Positions 1-9,598 of a stretch of DNA of 64,000 bases are shown piece by piece. The stretch is from Tessaracoccus flavus (GTDB lineage: Bacteria; Actinomycetota; Actinomycetes; Propionibacteriales; Propionibacteriaceae). The DNA lies in assembly GCF_001997295.1 (NCBI RefSeq), contig NZ_CP019605.1, positions 1,364,001 to 1,428,000 of the forward strand, read 5' to 3'. A model generated the notes under the pieces. The model was given only the letters and a program-made list of their open reading frames with translations. It searched no databases and was not told where the DNA came from. Position numbers and translations under genes: made by a program. Each line of letters begins with the position of its first letter. The first letter of the stretch is position 1.

Positions 1-477
1 TGCCTCCGTGGAGGGGGCAGGCGACGCGGGGGCCGTGGGAAGACCGGGCAGCGGCGCCTCGGATTCGCCCGCGGAGGGAGTCGTTTCGGGTGCGCCCGGT
101 CCGGTGCCCGCCCCGACGGTGAGGACTGGACGGAACGCCAGCTGGGCGGTGGCACCAACGAGCTCGACGAGGTCGTCCCGGTCGACGTTCGGCGCGGACA
201 CCACGATGTTGCGGTCACCGGAGACGGCGACCGTCGCTTCGCCGACGCCGAGGCCGTCGACCCGCTGCTGGATGATGTCCTTGGCCAGTTCGAGTGAATC
301 GATCGGGACTGTCTCGTTGGTGGCGGTCAGGGTGATGGTCTGCCCGCCCTGAAGGTCAAGGCCCAGTTTCGGGGTCCATGAGCTGGTCGCCGCCATGAGG
401 GTGTAGAGGCCCGCGATGACGAGAAGGAAGACGGCGAGGACGACGCCGGGACGGCCCCGGCGAGCTGTTGTCGCCAC
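1..477 (-). CDS. secD: Protein translocase subunit SecD, N-terminal part (cut by window edge)
   Basis: SecD is the large membrane subunit that works with SecF and YajC to help SecYEG complete protein export, using the proton motive force. Only the first 159 codons are in the window. The visible part has a short basic N-terminus, one transmembrane helix (about residues 10-30), then the family motif KLGLDLQGG that opens the periplasmic domain. A Pro/Ser/Ala-rich stretch begins near residue 135. The start is a GTG at 477 whose G is shared with the TAG stop of yajC, so the two genes are translationally coupled. The C-terminal membrane domain and any secF lie beyond the left edge. Confidence 0.9.
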   Translation of the reverse strand, partial: MATTARRGRPGVVLAVFLLVIAGLYTLMAATSSWTPKLGLDLQGGQTITLTATNETVPIDSLELAKDIIQQRVDGLGVGEATVAVSGDRNIVVSAPNVDRDDLVELVGATAQLAFRPVLTVGAGTGPGAPETTPSAGESEAPLPGLPTAPASPAPSTEA

Positions 478-893
478 TACTTATCACCCGCGCGGTGATC
501 GTCCGGGGTGTCGGGGCGCTGGAAGTCCTCGGGGCGCAGGTCGTCGAACTGGCCGGAGAAGTCGCCGTCGGTCGTCTGCGGTGCGTCCTCCACGGAGGAG
601 GCAGGGACCGTGTCCTCGGTGAACTCGAACTCCTCGTCGTCCGGCGTCACCCGCTGGGCCACGTTGCCCTTCAGCACCGTCACCTCGAGGCCGGGGGCCA
701 GCTCGACGATGAGCTGCTTCTCTCCGGTGTGCACGATGGTGGCGAAGATGCCGGAGGTGAGCAGCACGCGCTCCCCCGGCTGCAGGGCAGCCTGCATCTG
801 TTGGTGTTGTTCCATCCGTTTCTTCTGGGGACGGATCAGCAGGAAGTACATGACCGCGAACAGCGCGGCCATCATCAGGAGCATTTCAAGCAT
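477..893 (-). CDS. yajC: Preprotein translocase accessory subunit YajC
   Basis: YajC is a small single-span membrane protein that associates with SecDF. This 138-residue product has an N-terminal transmembrane helix (about residues 4-20) followed by the family motif IRPQKKRMEQHQ. The globular part contains GERVLLTSGIFATI and a basic/hydrophobic beta segment. The C-terminal 45 residues are acidic and low in complexity, an extension common in actinobacterial YajC. It lies between ruvB and secD, the usual actinobacterial order, and its stop overlaps the secD start. About 90 bp separate it from ruvB, so it may also have its own promoter. Confidence 0.92.
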   Translation of the reverse strand: MLEMLLMMAALFAVMYFLLIRPQKKRMEQHQQMQAALQPGERVLLTSGIFATIVHTGEKQLIVELAPGLEVTVLKGNVAQRVTPDDEEFEFTEDTVPASSVEDAPQTTDGDFSGQFDDLRPEDFQRPDTPDDHRAGDK

Positions 894-985
894 GGGTCAA
901 TCTTCCGACAAGTCAGTGAAGCACCGCTCAGGATAGCGGAGCCGCTGGCGAGAGCCGAACCCGGCGGAGGAGACGATCAGCGCGC

Positions 986-2005
986 CTAGTCGAACAGGGC
1001 CGGATTCGCAGCCGGCGGGCGCCGGCCGAGGTGGGCGTAGCCAGCGCGGGTGGCGACCCGTCCGCGGGGGGTGCGAACCAGCAGTCCCTCGCGGATGAGG
1101 AACGGCTCTGCGACCTCCGCGACGGTCTCGATCTCCTCGCCCACGCTGAGCGCCAGCGTGGACAACCCCACCGGGCCGCCGTCGAAGAGCCGCGTGAGCA
1201 CGTCGAGGACCGCCCGGTCCAACCGGTCGAGCCCGCGTTCGTCGACCTCGTAGAGTTCGAGCGCGGCCCTGGCGACGTCGCGCGTCACCTCCGGGTGTCC
1301 CTTCACCTGGGAGAAGTCACGCACGCGCCTCAGCAGCCGGTTCGCGATGCGCGGGGTGCCGCGGGAACGGCGCGCGATCTCGCCCTGCGAGTGGGAGTCG
1401 ATGGGCACCCCGAGCTTGGCGGCCGAGCCGGCCACGATGCCGGCCAGGTCCGCCGCGTCGTAGAAGTCGAGCTGGGCTGTGAAGCCGAACCGGTCCCGGA
1501 GCGGGCCCGGCAGCAGGCCCGCGCGGGTCGTGGCTCCGACCAGGGTGAAGGGCGGCAGCTCGATGGGGATGGCGGTGGCGCCCGGGCCCTTGCCGACGAT
1601 GACGTCGACCCGGAAGTCCTCCATCGCGAGGTAGAGCATCTCCTCGGCCGGCCTGGAGAGGCGGTGGATCTCGTCGAGGAACAGCACCTCGCCCTCGTCC
1701 AGCCCGGACAGGATGGCGGCCAGGTCCCCGGCGTGCTGGATCGCGGGCCCAGATGAGATCCGCAGGTTGACGCCGAGTTCGGCGGCAATGATCATCGCGA
1801 GCGTGGTCTTGCCGAGGCCGGGCGGGCCCGACAGGAGGACGTGGTCGGGCGACGTACCCCGGTGCCGCGCCGCGTCGAGGACGAGCCCCAGCTGCTCGCG
1901 CACGCGGGGCTGACCCTCGAACTCGGTGAGCCTCTTGGGCCTCAGCGCGGCCTCGTAGTCCCGGTCCTCGACCTGCGCGGTCGGGTCGACGTCGGAGTGC
2001 TCCAC
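986..2005 (-). CDS. ruvB: Holliday junction branch migration helicase RuvB
   Basis: RuvB is the AAA+ ATPase motor that drives branch migration of Holliday junctions with RuvA. The 339-residue product has an N-terminal [13 protein letters not shown] segment, Walker [10 protein letters not shown], Walker B FLDEIHRL, sensor-1 GATTRAGLL, an arginine-finger region near PLRDRFG, and a C-terminal winged-helix DNA-binding domain ending near residue 330. I chose GTG at 2005, which overlaps the ruvA TAG stop by one base. The same frame stays open upstream, but that part lies inside ruvA and is not RuvB-like. Length is typical of the family. Confidence 0.95.
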   Translation of the reverse strand: MEHSDVDPTAQVEDRDYEAALRPKRLTEFEGQPRVREQLGLVLDAARHRGTSPDHVLLSGPPGLGKTTLAMIIAAELGVNLRISSGPAIQHAGDLAAILSGLDEGEVLFLDEIHRLSRPAEEMLYLAMEDFRVDVIVGKGPGATAIPIELPPFTLVGATTRAGLLPGPLRDRFGFTAQLDFYDAADLAGIVAGSAAKLGVPIDSHSQGEIARRSRGTPRIANRLLRRVRDFSQVKGHPEVTRDVARAALELYEVDERGLDRLDRAVLDVLTRLFDGGPVGLSTLALSVGEEIETVAEVAEPFLIREGLLVRTPRGRVATRAGYAHLGRRPPAANPALFD

Positions 2006-2616
2006 TACCGCCTCGCCAGCGAATTGAGAGCAGCCCGCAGCAGGGTGCCCATGCCGATCGAGGGATCCTCCTCGACGAGGTGGGCGACGTTGTCGCACGC
2101 GGCGTCCGCGTCACGCACCGACCACCCGAGCCCCTGCAGGCCCTCGGACACCTGGGCCCGCCAGGCGTCGTCGGCGCGTTCGGGCGCTTCGCGGTCGCCG
2201 CCCGCCGAATCCTCGAGGACCAGCACCTTCTCGCGCAGCTCGATGACCATCTTCTGCGCGCCTTTGAGACCGACCCCGGGCACCGACGTCAGCCGCTTGA
2301 GGTCCTCGCTCTGGACGGCGCGCCGGAAGTCGCCCGACCCCAGCACCGACACAATGGCCAGGGCCAGCTTCGGTCCCACCCCGGAGGCACCCTGGGCGAT
2401 CTCGAAGGCGTGGCGCTCGTTCTCGTCGGCGAAGCCGTACAGCGTCATCGAGTCCTCCCGGACGACCAGCGAGGTGTGGAGCACAGTGCGCTCCCCCACC
2501 CTCAGCCCGGACGCAGTGGCGGGCGTGACATGCACGAGGTACCCGACTCCGCCGACGTCGACGACGCAGGACGTCGCCCCGGCCGTGGCGATGGTGCCGC
2601 TCAGTTGCGCGATCAT
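2005..2616 (-). CDS. ruvA: Holliday junction branch migration protein RuvA
   Basis: RuvA binds the four-way junction as a tetramer and recruits RuvB. The 203-residue protein starts MIAQLSGT, has the N-terminal OB-fold, then paired helix-hairpin-helix motifs ([12 protein letters not shown] and [16 protein letters not shown], about residues 80-125), an acidic linker, and the C-terminal RuvB-binding three-helix domain. The ATG follows the ruvC stop with no spacer and the stop overlaps the ruvB start, so ruvC-ruvA-ruvB form one transcript. Confidence 0.95.
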   Translation of the reverse strand: MIAQLSGTIATAGATSCVVDVGGVGYLVHVTPATASGLRVGERTVLHTSLVVREDSMTLYGFADENERHAFEIAQGASGVGPKLALAIVSVLGSGDFRRAVQSEDLKRLTSVPGVGLKGAQKMVIELREKVLVLEDSAGGDREAPERADDAWRAQVSEGLQGLGWSVRDADAACDNVAHLVEEDPSIGMGTLLRAALNSLARR

Positions 2617-3135
2617 CTATCTCCTCTTGGCGGCCGCCACGGCCGCCGCGTAACGGTTCGTGGCGCCTCCGCGCCACACGTGGGTCACAGCGATGGCCAG
2701 GGCATCGGCGGCGTCGGCCGGCTTCGGCGCAACCTCCAGCCGCAGGATACGCATCACCATCTGGGTGACCTGGGCCTTCCCCGCCGAGCCCGAGCCGCTG
2801 ACCGCCGCCTTCACCTCGCTGGGGGTGTGGAAGGTGACGCTGAGTCCTCGGCGTGCGCCGACGAGCGCGGCCACCCCCGCCGCCTGGGCGGTATCCATGA
2901 CCGACGCCAGGTTGTGCTGCGAGAAGACGCGCTCGATGGCCACCGCCTCCGGCGCGTACCTGTTGAAGTACTCCTCCAGGCCCGACTCGAGCTCGACCAG
3001 ACGCCGCGCGACGTCGAGCGAAGGGCTCGTCCGGACCACACCGAGCGCGATCATCGTGGGGAGTCGCCCGACGGTGCCCTCCACGATTCCGACCCCGCAC
3101 CGGGTCAGCCCCGGATCGATCCCGATGACGCGCAT
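2617..3135 (-). CDS. ruvC: Crossover junction endodeoxyribonuclease RuvC
   Basis: RuvC resolves Holliday junctions by symmetric nicking. The protein has the RNase H-like catalytic set: Asp7 in [11 protein letters not shown], Glu in [10 protein letters not shown], and two acidic residues in [11 protein letters not shown] near the C-terminus. The chosen ATG at 3135 puts Asp at position 7, matching the family. A GTG at 3147 overlapping the yebC stop (GTGA) is in frame and would add four residues. From the ATG it is 172 residues, a normal length. Confidence 0.93.
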   Translation of the reverse strand: MRVIGIDPGLTRCGVGIVEGTVGRLPTMIALGVVRTSPSLDVARRLVELESGLEEYFNRYAPEAVAIERVFSQHNLASVMDTAQAAGVAALVGARRGLSVTFHTPSEVKAAVSGSGSAGKAQVTQMVMRILRLEVAPKPADAADALAIAVTHVWRGGATNRYAAAVAAAKRR

Positions 3136-3143
3136 GGCGCCGC

Positions 3144-3917
3144 TCACTCCTGCGCGTCGAGGGCCTCGGCGACCTCCGGGGTCAGGTCCACGTTGGTGTA
3201 CACGTTCTGCACGTCGTCGGAGTCCTCGAGCGCGTCGATGATCCGGAACACCTTCGCGGCCACATCGACCTCGTCGACCGCCTGATCGAACGAGGCGACG
3301 AATTGGACCTCGGAGGAGTCGTAGTCGAGACCGGCGGCCTCGATCGCCTTGCGGACGTCGACGACGTCGTTCGGGTCGGAGATGGCCTCCCAGGAGTCGC
3401 CGGCGTCGCTGACCTCCTCGAGCCCCGCCTCCAACGCGGCCTCGAGGACCGCGTCCTCGTGCACCTCGACGTCACCCTGCGTCTTGGGGACCGTGACGAC
3501 GCCCTTCCTCGCGAAGAGCCGCTGGACCGAGCCGACGTCGGCCATCGTCCCGCCGTTGCGGGTGACGGCCACCCGCACGTCCGAGGCCGAGCGGTTCCGG
3601 TTGTCCGTCAGGCACTCGATGAGGATCGCGACCCCGGCAGGGCCGTAGGCCTCGTACATGATGGTCTCGTAGTCGTGCCCGCCCGACTCCGCCCCGGAGC
3701 CACGCTTGACGGCGCGATCGATGTTGTCGTTGGGAACCGAGGACTTCTTGGCCTTCTGGATGGCGTCGTAGAGGGTCGGGTTGCCGGCGGGGTCACCGCC
3801 GCCCAGCCTCGCGGCGACCTCGACGTTCTTGATCAGCTTGGCGAAGAGTTTTCCGCGCTTGGCGTCGATCGCCGCCTTCTTGTGCTTCGTCGTCGCCCAC
3901 TTGGAATGTCCGCTCAT
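3144..3917 (-). CDS. yebC: YebC/PmpR-family regulator or translation factor
   Basis: The 257-residue protein belongs to the YebC/PmpR (DUF28) family, whose members have been described as DNA-binding regulators and more recently as factors relieving ribosome stalling. It starts with the signature [14 protein letters not shown], continues with [12 protein letters not shown], and carries [10 protein letters not shown] and [10 protein letters not shown] in the middle domains. ATG at 3917 is used. A TTG directly before it would add only one residue. It sits immediately upstream of ruvC, the conserved bacterial neighbourhood. Confidence 0.93.
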   Translation of the reverse strand: MSGHSKWATTKHKKAAIDAKRGKLFAKLIKNVEVAARLGGGDPAGNPTLYDAIQKAKKSSVPNDNIDRAVKRGSGAESGGHDYETIMYEAYGPAGVAILIECLTDNRNRSASDVRVAVTRNGGTMADVGSVQRLFARKGVVTVPKTQGDVEVHEDAVLEAALEAGLEEVSDAGDSWEAISDPNDVVDVRKAIEAAGLDYDSSEVQFVASFDQAVDEVDVAAKVFRIIDALEDSDDVQNVYTNVDLTPEVAEALDAQE

Positions 3918-3971
3918 CAACTCCCGCTTTCGCTTGCTCTGCCGTGATTGCTCCGCTCAGCTTACCGGGGC

Positions 3972-4922
3972 TCAGGTGACGACCTTGCTGAGCAGCGCCA
4001 CGGCGTCGCGTGTCGTGTAGCCGAGTTCCGCCGCGAGCCGCTGGACGCCCACCCCATCCGGGGTGTCGATCCCGATCCCCGCCTCGGTGCACCCGGAGTC
4101 CCGCATGGCGCGCAGACAGCTCGCCAGGAGCGCGAGCGAGATGCCGCGTCCCCGATGCGCCGGGTCGACGCCGAACCGCTCGGTCCAGCCGCCGCCGCCC
4201 TCCTCGATGCCGCTCATGGCATAGCCGACGACGCGCCCCTCGACGGTGGCCAGGAACGACCAGTCGGGCCTGAAGTCGGCGGCACACAGTCGGTCCGCCC
4301 AGACATCCTCGGTCACCTCGGCCCCGCCGAGGGGCTGGGAGCAGATGTTGTGGAGCCGGCGGACCGCCTCCGACGCCTGCGGCACGAACGGTGCGAGGCG
4401 CACCCCCTCCGGTACCCAGAGCGGAATCGGGACGGTCAGGTCCCGGTGGAGGTCGTAGTAGTACCGCTCGGGCGTGAAGTCGTAGTGGCGCGCCACCCGG
4501 TCCAGGCCGGGTCGGCCCAGTTCGGCGTAGCTGCCCAGCCACAGTGGCCGGCCTGGGTGGTGCTCGTCACGCCAGGAGATCGCCTGTGCGATCTGCCAGC
4601 GGAACAGCGAGGTCCCGATGCCGAGGTGCCGGTGGGTCGGGTGGACGCCACCCATGAGGTAGGCGCGCGGGTCCGGATTCGCCGAGATGTAGTTGAGGCC
4701 GTAGGCCGACAGCGAGTCGTAGTGGTCCCAGCCGCCCACCGCCTGGCCCGGCACGATGGCGGGCGCGCCGCCGGTCATGCCTTCGGCGATGCCCGCCAGC
4801 ACGGAGTTGTCGAGCGCCTCGAGCTGGGTCCGGAAGTGGTCGAGTTCATCAGCATCGTCTGGACCCAGCGTCCGCCAGGACAGGTGCGGCTCGACGTAGG
4901 CGTCGATGTGCGGGGAGGCCAT
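3972..4922 (-). CDS. Tandem GNAT-fold acyltransferase, substrate unknown
   Basis: A 316-residue protein with two GNAT-like halves. The first has an acyl-CoA-binding type motif HPTHRHLGIGTSLF (about residues 94-107). The second has DPAHRGRGISLALL (about 252-265) followed by GIGIDTPDGVGVQRLAAELGY. Two-domain GNATs include mycothiol synthase MshD, but I do not see enough to call it that, and the neighbours do not suggest thiol synthesis. It is the last gene of the cassette fatty acyl reductase, LarA-like, PlsC-like, GNAT. Its ATG lies 4 bp after the PlsC-like stop, so it may act on a product of that cassette (inference). Confidence 0.75.
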   Translation of the reverse strand: MASPHIDAYVEPHLSWRTLGPDDADELDHFRTQLEALDNSVLAGIAEGMTGGAPAIVPGQAVGGWDHYDSLSAYGLNYISANPDPRAYLMGGVHPTHRHLGIGTSLFRWQIAQAISWRDEHHPGRPLWLGSYAELGRPGLDRVARHYDFTPERYYYDLHRDLTVPIPLWVPEGVRLAPFVPQASEAVRRLHNICSQPLGGAEVTEDVWADRLCAADFRPDWSFLATVEGRVVGYAMSGIEEGGGGWTERFGVDPAHRGRGISLALLASCLRAMRDSGCTEAGIGIDTPDGVGVQRLAAELGYTTRDAVALLSKVVT

Positions 4923-4926
4923 GGCT

Positions 4927-5717
4927 CTAGCGCCAGATACGGGGGCTGGGGTCCGCTGAGGGCGCGGACTGGTCCCAGAGACGACGCCAGCGGGCGGCGG
5001 TGTCCAGCGGCGAGGGAGCCTGGGAGCCGGAACGGCGCCGCTCGATCGTCCACCAGCTGAGCTCCCCCTCGTGGACCAACTGCTCCACCCGTGACTGCAG
5101 CTCCGCGGTGGCGTCACCGATCGAGCGCCCCCGCAGGTAGATGGGGGCCCCGAACCGCACCGAGACCTTGGGCTTGGTGCGCAGCGCGAGCTTGAGGATG
5201 CGCTTGAGCTTGAACGTACCGGCGATGCCGACGGGCACTATCGCGACGTTGTGCTGGTTGGCGAGCTCCGCGGGGATCGTGCTGAACTCCCCCACGAGGC
5301 GACCCTGGCCCGGCTCATCGGCGAACACCACGACGTTCCTGCCGCGCGCCAGGGCGCGCGAGGGGCGGGCCGTCGTCGGCCGCAGGCGCGCCGGAAGGAT
5401 CCTGCGCAGCAACTGGTAATCCAGTGCCCCCTGCTCGTTGGCGGCGAGCACGACCGGCTGATCGAGCCCGTTGAGAGCGTCGGCTCCCACGATCTCGATG
5501 TCCAGGCGCAGCCTGACGATCGTGCGCATGAGCTGCCGGGGTGAAATCTCCGCCCTGGGCCGCCAGTCCCGGGGCGCGGCGGACCTCGGGGGGCGCCGGC
5601 GGGCACCTGTCGGCGCACGGTGGCGCGCAGCGCCCTGCCCACGTCGCCCGGCCAGGTGAGACGGGGTCCCCGCCGGTCGGGGTGGCTGCGCGCCCAGGAA
5701 GCCAGCGAGCGGCTCAC
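4927..5717 (-). pseudogene. PlsC-like acyltransferase with apparent frameshift and no catalytic His
   Basis: The intact downstream frame begins at ATG 5529 and encodes a lysophospholipid acyltransferase-like domain. Its block NEQGALD sits where NHxSxxD is expected, so the catalytic His is Glu. It also has a VVFADEPGQGRL block in the EGTR region and NVAIVPVGIAGT. Coding character continues upstream of 5529 (DWRPRAEISPRQL) without any start codon. Another frame begins with GTG 5717, overlapping the LarA-like stop as GTGA, and encodes a plausible N-terminus (SWARSHPDRRGPRLTW, RALRATVRRQVPAGAP). One extra base in the six-base G run at 5588-5593 would join them into a 263-residue protein. It may be a real frameshift, slippage or an assembly error. 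Confidence 0.65.
5588..5593. repeat. G6/C6 homopolymer at the PlsC-like frame change
   Basis: Six consecutive G on the plus strand (six C in the mRNA). The upstream coding frame from GTG 5717 and the downstream frame through ATG 5529 are out of register by one missing base, and this run is the natural point for the change. Confidence 0.6.
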
Positions 5718-7234
5718 CGCACGTCCCCCAGCGCCAGGCCGGGGCCGTGCAGCACGGTGATCTCCGGGGACCGCCCCACCTGGTTGGACGCGATCTCGAG
5801 GGCGTCCGCGTACGTGGTGGCGGCCCGGTGGCCGAAGAGGGCCGCGCTGCGACGATCCCCGCCCACCCAGATCACCTCCGAGTAGTGGCTGGTGGCCTCG
5901 GCGATCTCGTACCACTGATGGAAAACGCGCAACGGGTGGTCGGCGAACTGCTTGCGGTAGAGGTCGAGGTACCAGGAGTCAGCGCTGGCGCGCGCCTCGT
6001 GCGTGGCGGCGATCTCGGTAGGGTCGAGCGTCTCGGGCAGCACCTTGGCGTAGAAGTCGGCCGCGGCGGACTGCCGCCGGTTCGAGAACCGTGGGCGCAG
6101 CGGGTGGAAGGCGATCAGCGCCCCTCCCTGCCGGGCGAAGGGCGTCTCGGCGTGTGAGCCGGCGCTCGCCACCAGCGCATGGTGCGCGGCGGTGAGAGGG
6201 TTTCCGATCGGGTCGCCCTCGTCGACCGATGCGCCCCACACCGAGGTCACGAGCACATCCGCCTGGCCCTTCACCTCGACGGCGTTGGCCGCCTGCCAGA
6301 CCAGCCGGGACTCGTCGAAGGCGGCCTGGTAGCTGCCGCCCACGACGTCGACCACCGCGTAGTCGGCATGCGGGTTCCCGTGGAGGAGTTGAGCTCCCTG
6401 TCGAGGGAGCGCGGCGACGACCTGTCGGGCGGTGGCGAACGCGAGCCGGTCGCCCAGCTTCCATTCCCATTCGCGCCGCGAGACGAACCTGAGGTTCGGC
6501 GCCAGGAGCGGCTGGCCCAGGACGGCCGTGACGCCGAAGGTATTGACGCGCTCGGCCACCAGGGCGCGGACGGCCTCTTGGCGCTCGGGGGTGGCACCGA
6601 CACCGCGCAGCGAGTTGATCGTGTCGGCGTCGGTCAGGCCACCGATGAAGGGGCAGTGACACCCGGTGTCGGCACGCACCGCGACCGCCACGACGACGTC
6701 GCTCTCGGCCACCCGTCGGTTGAACTTGACCGGGCGCCCGTCGACGTCGCCGAGGGTGACGAGGTCGTCGGCGGTGACGTCGTGGCTGTTGACGAGGCCG
6801 TCGGGCAGGAAGGACGTTGCGACGCGATCGCCCAGCACCTGGGAGACGTGCGCGGCGGACCAGCGCTGGCGCAACCCGTTGGCGATGACGATCTCGACGT
6901 CGTCGACGCCCGCCCGGGCGGCGGTCTCGAGCACCCGCTCGACGAGCGTCTGGCGCACGTCGAACTGTGGTCTGGGCAGCGGCCGGTCGCAGTCGACCAC
7001 GACGATCGTCAGCCTGGTGTCCCGGTGGAGCTGCTCGGCGAGCGGCTCGCAGTCGATCGGGGAGGCCAGGGCCGAGTCGATGAGCGCCACCGGGTTGGCG
7101 GAGTGCACGGCGTCGGCCGGGTACAGCACCTTGGTGCCGCGGCCGAAGCGCTCGAAGCGCAGCTGGGCGCCGGAGAACGTCAGCAGGGGTGGGGTCTTGT
7201 CGTCGACCTCCAGAACGAAACCAGGACGTGACAC
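5714..7234 (-). CDS. LarA-like (DUF2088, lactate racemase family) protein
   Basis: A 506-residue protein. Its N-terminal 230 residues resemble the LarA/DUF2088 domain of nickel-dependent lactate racemase: TIVVVDCDRPLPRPQ in place of the usual D-D-x-T-R-P motif, then DVEIVIANGLRQR, and NSHDVTADDLVTLGDVDGRPVKFNRRVAESDVVVAVAV. The His-containing GTHR-type motif of true LarA reads NGLRQR here, so lactate racemisation is doubtful. A later CHCPFIGG segment may still bind metal or cofactor. The GTG start at 7234 has an AAAGGA ribosome-binding site 6 nt upstream. It lies 15 bp after the fatty acyl reductase and overlaps the PlsC-like gene. Function unknown; role in lipid metabolism inferred from context. 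Confidence 0.7.
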   Translation of the reverse strand: MSRPGFVLEVDDKTPPLLTFSGAQLRFERFGRGTKVLYPADAVHSANPVALIDSALASPIDCEPLAEQLHRDTRLTIVVVDCDRPLPRPQFDVRQTLVERVLETAARAGVDDVEIVIANGLRQRWSAAHVSQVLGDRVATSFLPDGLVNSHDVTADDLVTLGDVDGRPVKFNRRVAESDVVVAVAVRADTGCHCPFIGGLTDADTINSLRGVGATPERQEAVRALVAERVNTFGVTAVLGQPLLAPNLRFVSRREWEWKLGDRLAFATARQVVAALPRQGAQLLHGNPHADYAVVDVVGGSYQAAFDESRLVWQAANAVEVKGQADVLVTSVWGASVDEGDPIGNPLTAAHHALVASAGSHAETPFARQGGALIAFHPLRPRFSNRRQSAAADFYAKVLPETLDPTEIAATHEARASADSWYLDLYRKQFADHPLRVFHQWYEIAEATSHYSEVIWVGGDRRSAALFGHRAATTYADALEIASNQVGRSPEITVLHGPGLALGDVR

Positions 7235-7249
7235 AGGCTTTCCTTTCGG

Positions 7250-9598
7250 TTACGACATCTTCCAGCGCGGCAGCGGCGACATGGCGGGCCACTCGACGAT
7301 GGACCATCCCCGCGCCTTCGCTGCCCGCATGAGGCCGATGTCGGGACTCACGGCGACGGGGTTGCCCACCGTGCCGAGCATGGGGAGGTCGACGTGGCTG
7401 TCCGCGTAGGCGAAGCTGCCGCCCAGCTCGATGTCGTGGAGCTTGGCGTAGTGCTGGAGCCATGCGGAGCGCGACTCCCCGACCATCGGGGGCCCGCTGA
7501 GGAATCCGGTGCAGCGCCCGTCGGCGTCCGTTGCCAACTCTGCGGCGACGATCGTGTCGAACAGCCCCTCGAAGGGGCGCGTGAGGGGCCGGATGGCACC
7601 GGTGAGCAGGATCGTGGTGTGCCCCGCGTCGCGGTGCTCGCGGATGCGGCGGATCGCAGCCGGCGACATGCGGTCGAGGATGAGGGGCGCCAGGTGCTGG
7701 TCGACGTACTCCTCGAGGGCGGCGAGATCCGCGCCGGCGTAGCGCCGGTAGATCGAGCGGAGGAACACGCCGCGGTCGCGGCGCTCCGCACCGAGGTACA
7801 GCGGGAGCTGGGCAGCGACCCTCGCGACCTCCGCCGCTCTGCGCAGCGGGCTCAGCTCGGGCAGGCGCGCCCACAGGTAGGTCTCCACCACGTTGGTTGC
7901 CATGACGGTGCCGTCCAGGTCGAACGCGGCCAGGACGGTGCCCGGCTCCGCCGGCTTCAGGTCCCGGAACGTGGAGGAGCGGCCCTGCCGCCGCTTGCGG
8001 GCCGCCTCGAGGCGCCGGACCGGGTCGGTGATGGCCGGGATGTGCACCTCCTCCATGTAGTGCGTCCAGTCGAAGGAGGCCGAATCGAAGCCGAACTTCT
8101 CCCGGTCATCGGGGTGGAGCGAGTTGTGCAGCGCCAACGTGCAGTCGTCGACGAAGTGGAGTTCGGACTGCAGGTACTCGCCGTAGAGGGTCAGATACTT
8201 GCCGAGGAACTCCAGTTGTTTGGCCGACTTGTCCAGGGCGCTGGCCCACTTGCGTGTGTTCTTCCCGCGGGGGGCGTAGCTGAGCAGCTTGTTGCCGACC
8301 CGCACCCCCTTCTCGGCCACCCACATGAACTTCTCGATCGGCTCGGCGCCCGGGAAGTTCCACGTGGCGAGCGGGGTTGAGCCCTGCCCCGACGTGTAGG
8401 GGTGCTTGGCGAAGTAGGAGCGCACGTGCTCGTAGATGCCGCGGAAGGTCAGCGGGTTCCGAGCCCCTGAACTGCCGTGGTAGAACTCCGGCTGGCCAAC
8501 GGTCGGCCGCGTGGCGCAGACCGCGATGATCCCGTTGACGATGAAGTCGCAGGGGATGATGTCGATGACGGCGTCCGGCGAAGCGGGGAACTCCGGCAGC
8601 TGCCCGCGGCCGTAGGCGAGGATGATCGGGTCGGCCATCTTGAAGCCTTCGATCCATCCCGGGTAGGGGTACTTCAGCGATGACTCGACGATCGCGGGAC
8701 GGAAGATGGAGACCCGGAAGTCCGCGCCCAGATCAGTGACGACCCGCTCCCCCAGCGCCTTGGCGAACGTGTAGACATCGGTCCAGCCGAGCGAGCGGGC
8801 CCGCTCGGTGCCGGCGGAGACCAGTTCCTGCTTCACCCACTCCTGACGGCGCCGCTCGGTGTCCTCAGAGGTGGTGAGGTAGCCGGCCTTGGCGTGGAGT
8901 TCCTCGGCCTGCCTACGCAGAGCTGTCAGCTGCTCGGAGCTGCGGGAGCGCGCCTCGATGTGGTCCTTCATCGCCAGCGCCGCGGCGGTCTCCGACTCGT
9001 AGTCGACGTTGTGGACGTGGGCGGCCTCGGGGATGGCGCCGCGGCGACGGCCTGCCGTGTATGCGGTGGAGACGTGCACGTAGTGGGGCACCTTGACCAG
9101 GTTGCCGTCGTCGTCGGAGCAGGCCTCCCGGAGCTTGGTGAGCAGGGCTCTGGTGCCGACCACGTTGGTCATGAAGGCCTGGTCGATGGGCGGGTCGAAG
9201 GACACGTCCCCGGCGCAGTGCACGAGCACGTCCAGATCGCGCGGGAGATCGGGCACGCCCGGCAGATCGCCGGAGATCACCTCGACGCGGCTGGCCATGA
9301 GCGCGTCCACACCGCCGGCGGCGGCGACGATCTCGGCGAAGATCTTCTTCCCGAGAAGGCCGGCGACGCGCTGGTGGGCCGTCACGGAGCCCTTGGGGCG
9401 GACCAACACCCCGACCGTGGTGCCCGGACACTCGGCCAGCACCTTCCAGAGGATCTGTTCCCCGATGAACCCCGTGACGCCGGTCATCACGATCTTCTGG
9501 CCGTCGAGGAGGTCTGCGATCCGGCCGTCGAGCAGGGGCGGGACGTGCAGCGTCTCGCTCTTGACGGCGCCGAAGGTGCTGGCGGGGGGCTTAACCAT
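7250..9598 (-). CDS. Fatty acyl reductase / HAD-IB phosphatase fusion
   Basis: A 782-residue two-domain protein. The N-terminal part (about residues 30-520) is an extended short-chain dehydrogenase of the fatty acyl-CoA reductase (Male sterility / NAD_binding_4) type, with nucleotide motif [10 protein letters not shown] near residue 39, [10 protein letters not shown], and the catalytic Tyr-Lys pair in [13 protein letters not shown]. The C-terminal part (from about residue 555) is a HAD-IB hydrolase with FDLDGTV, a threonine motif in TTILLTGA, and [10 protein letters not shown]. The expected activity is reduction of acyl-CoA or acyl-ACP to alcohol or aldehyde plus a phosphatase step. ATG 9598 overlaps the priA stop by 8 bp, so it is cotranscribed with the his genes. 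Actual product is not evident. Confidence 0.8.
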   Translation of the reverse strand: MVKPPASTFGAVKSETLHVPPLLDGRIADLLDGQKIVMTGVTGFIGEQILWKVLAECPGTTVGVLVRPKGSVTAHQRVAGLLGKKIFAEIVAAAGGVDALMASRVEVISGDLPGVPDLPRDLDVLVHCAGDVSFDPPIDQAFMTNVVGTRALLTKLREACSDDDGNLVKVPHYVHVSTAYTAGRRRGAIPEAAHVHNVDYESETAAALAMKDHIEARSRSSEQLTALRRQAEELHAKAGYLTTSEDTERRRQEWVKQELVSAGTERARSLGWTDVYTFAKALGERVVTDLGADFRVSIFRPAIVESSLKYPYPGWIEGFKMADPIILAYGRGQLPEFPASPDAVIDIIPCDFIVNGIIAVCATRPTVGQPEFYHGSSGARNPLTFRGIYEHVRSYFAKHPYTSGQGSTPLATWNFPGAEPIEKFMWVAEKGVRVGNKLLSYAPRGKNTRKWASALDKSAKQLEFLGKYLTLYGEYLQSELHFVDDCTLALHNSLHPDDREKFGFDSASFDWTHYMEEVHIPAITDPVRRLEAARKRRQGRSSTFRDLKPAEPGTVLAAFDLDGTVMATNVVETYLWARLPELSPLRRAAEVARVAAQLPLYLGAERRDRGVFLRSIYRRYAGADLAALEEYVDQHLAPLILDRMSPAAIRRIREHRDAGHTTILLTGAIRPLTRPFEGLFDTIVAAELATDADGRCTGFLSGPPMVGESRSAWLQHYAKLHDIELGGSFAYADSHVDLPMLGTVGNPVAVSPDIGLMRAAKARGWSIVEWPAMSPLPRWKMS

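Noticed and set aside
3972-4922. Mycothiol synthase (mshD)
   Set aside because: The double GNAT layout fits, but I cannot confirm MshD-specific residues and the neighbours point elsewhere.
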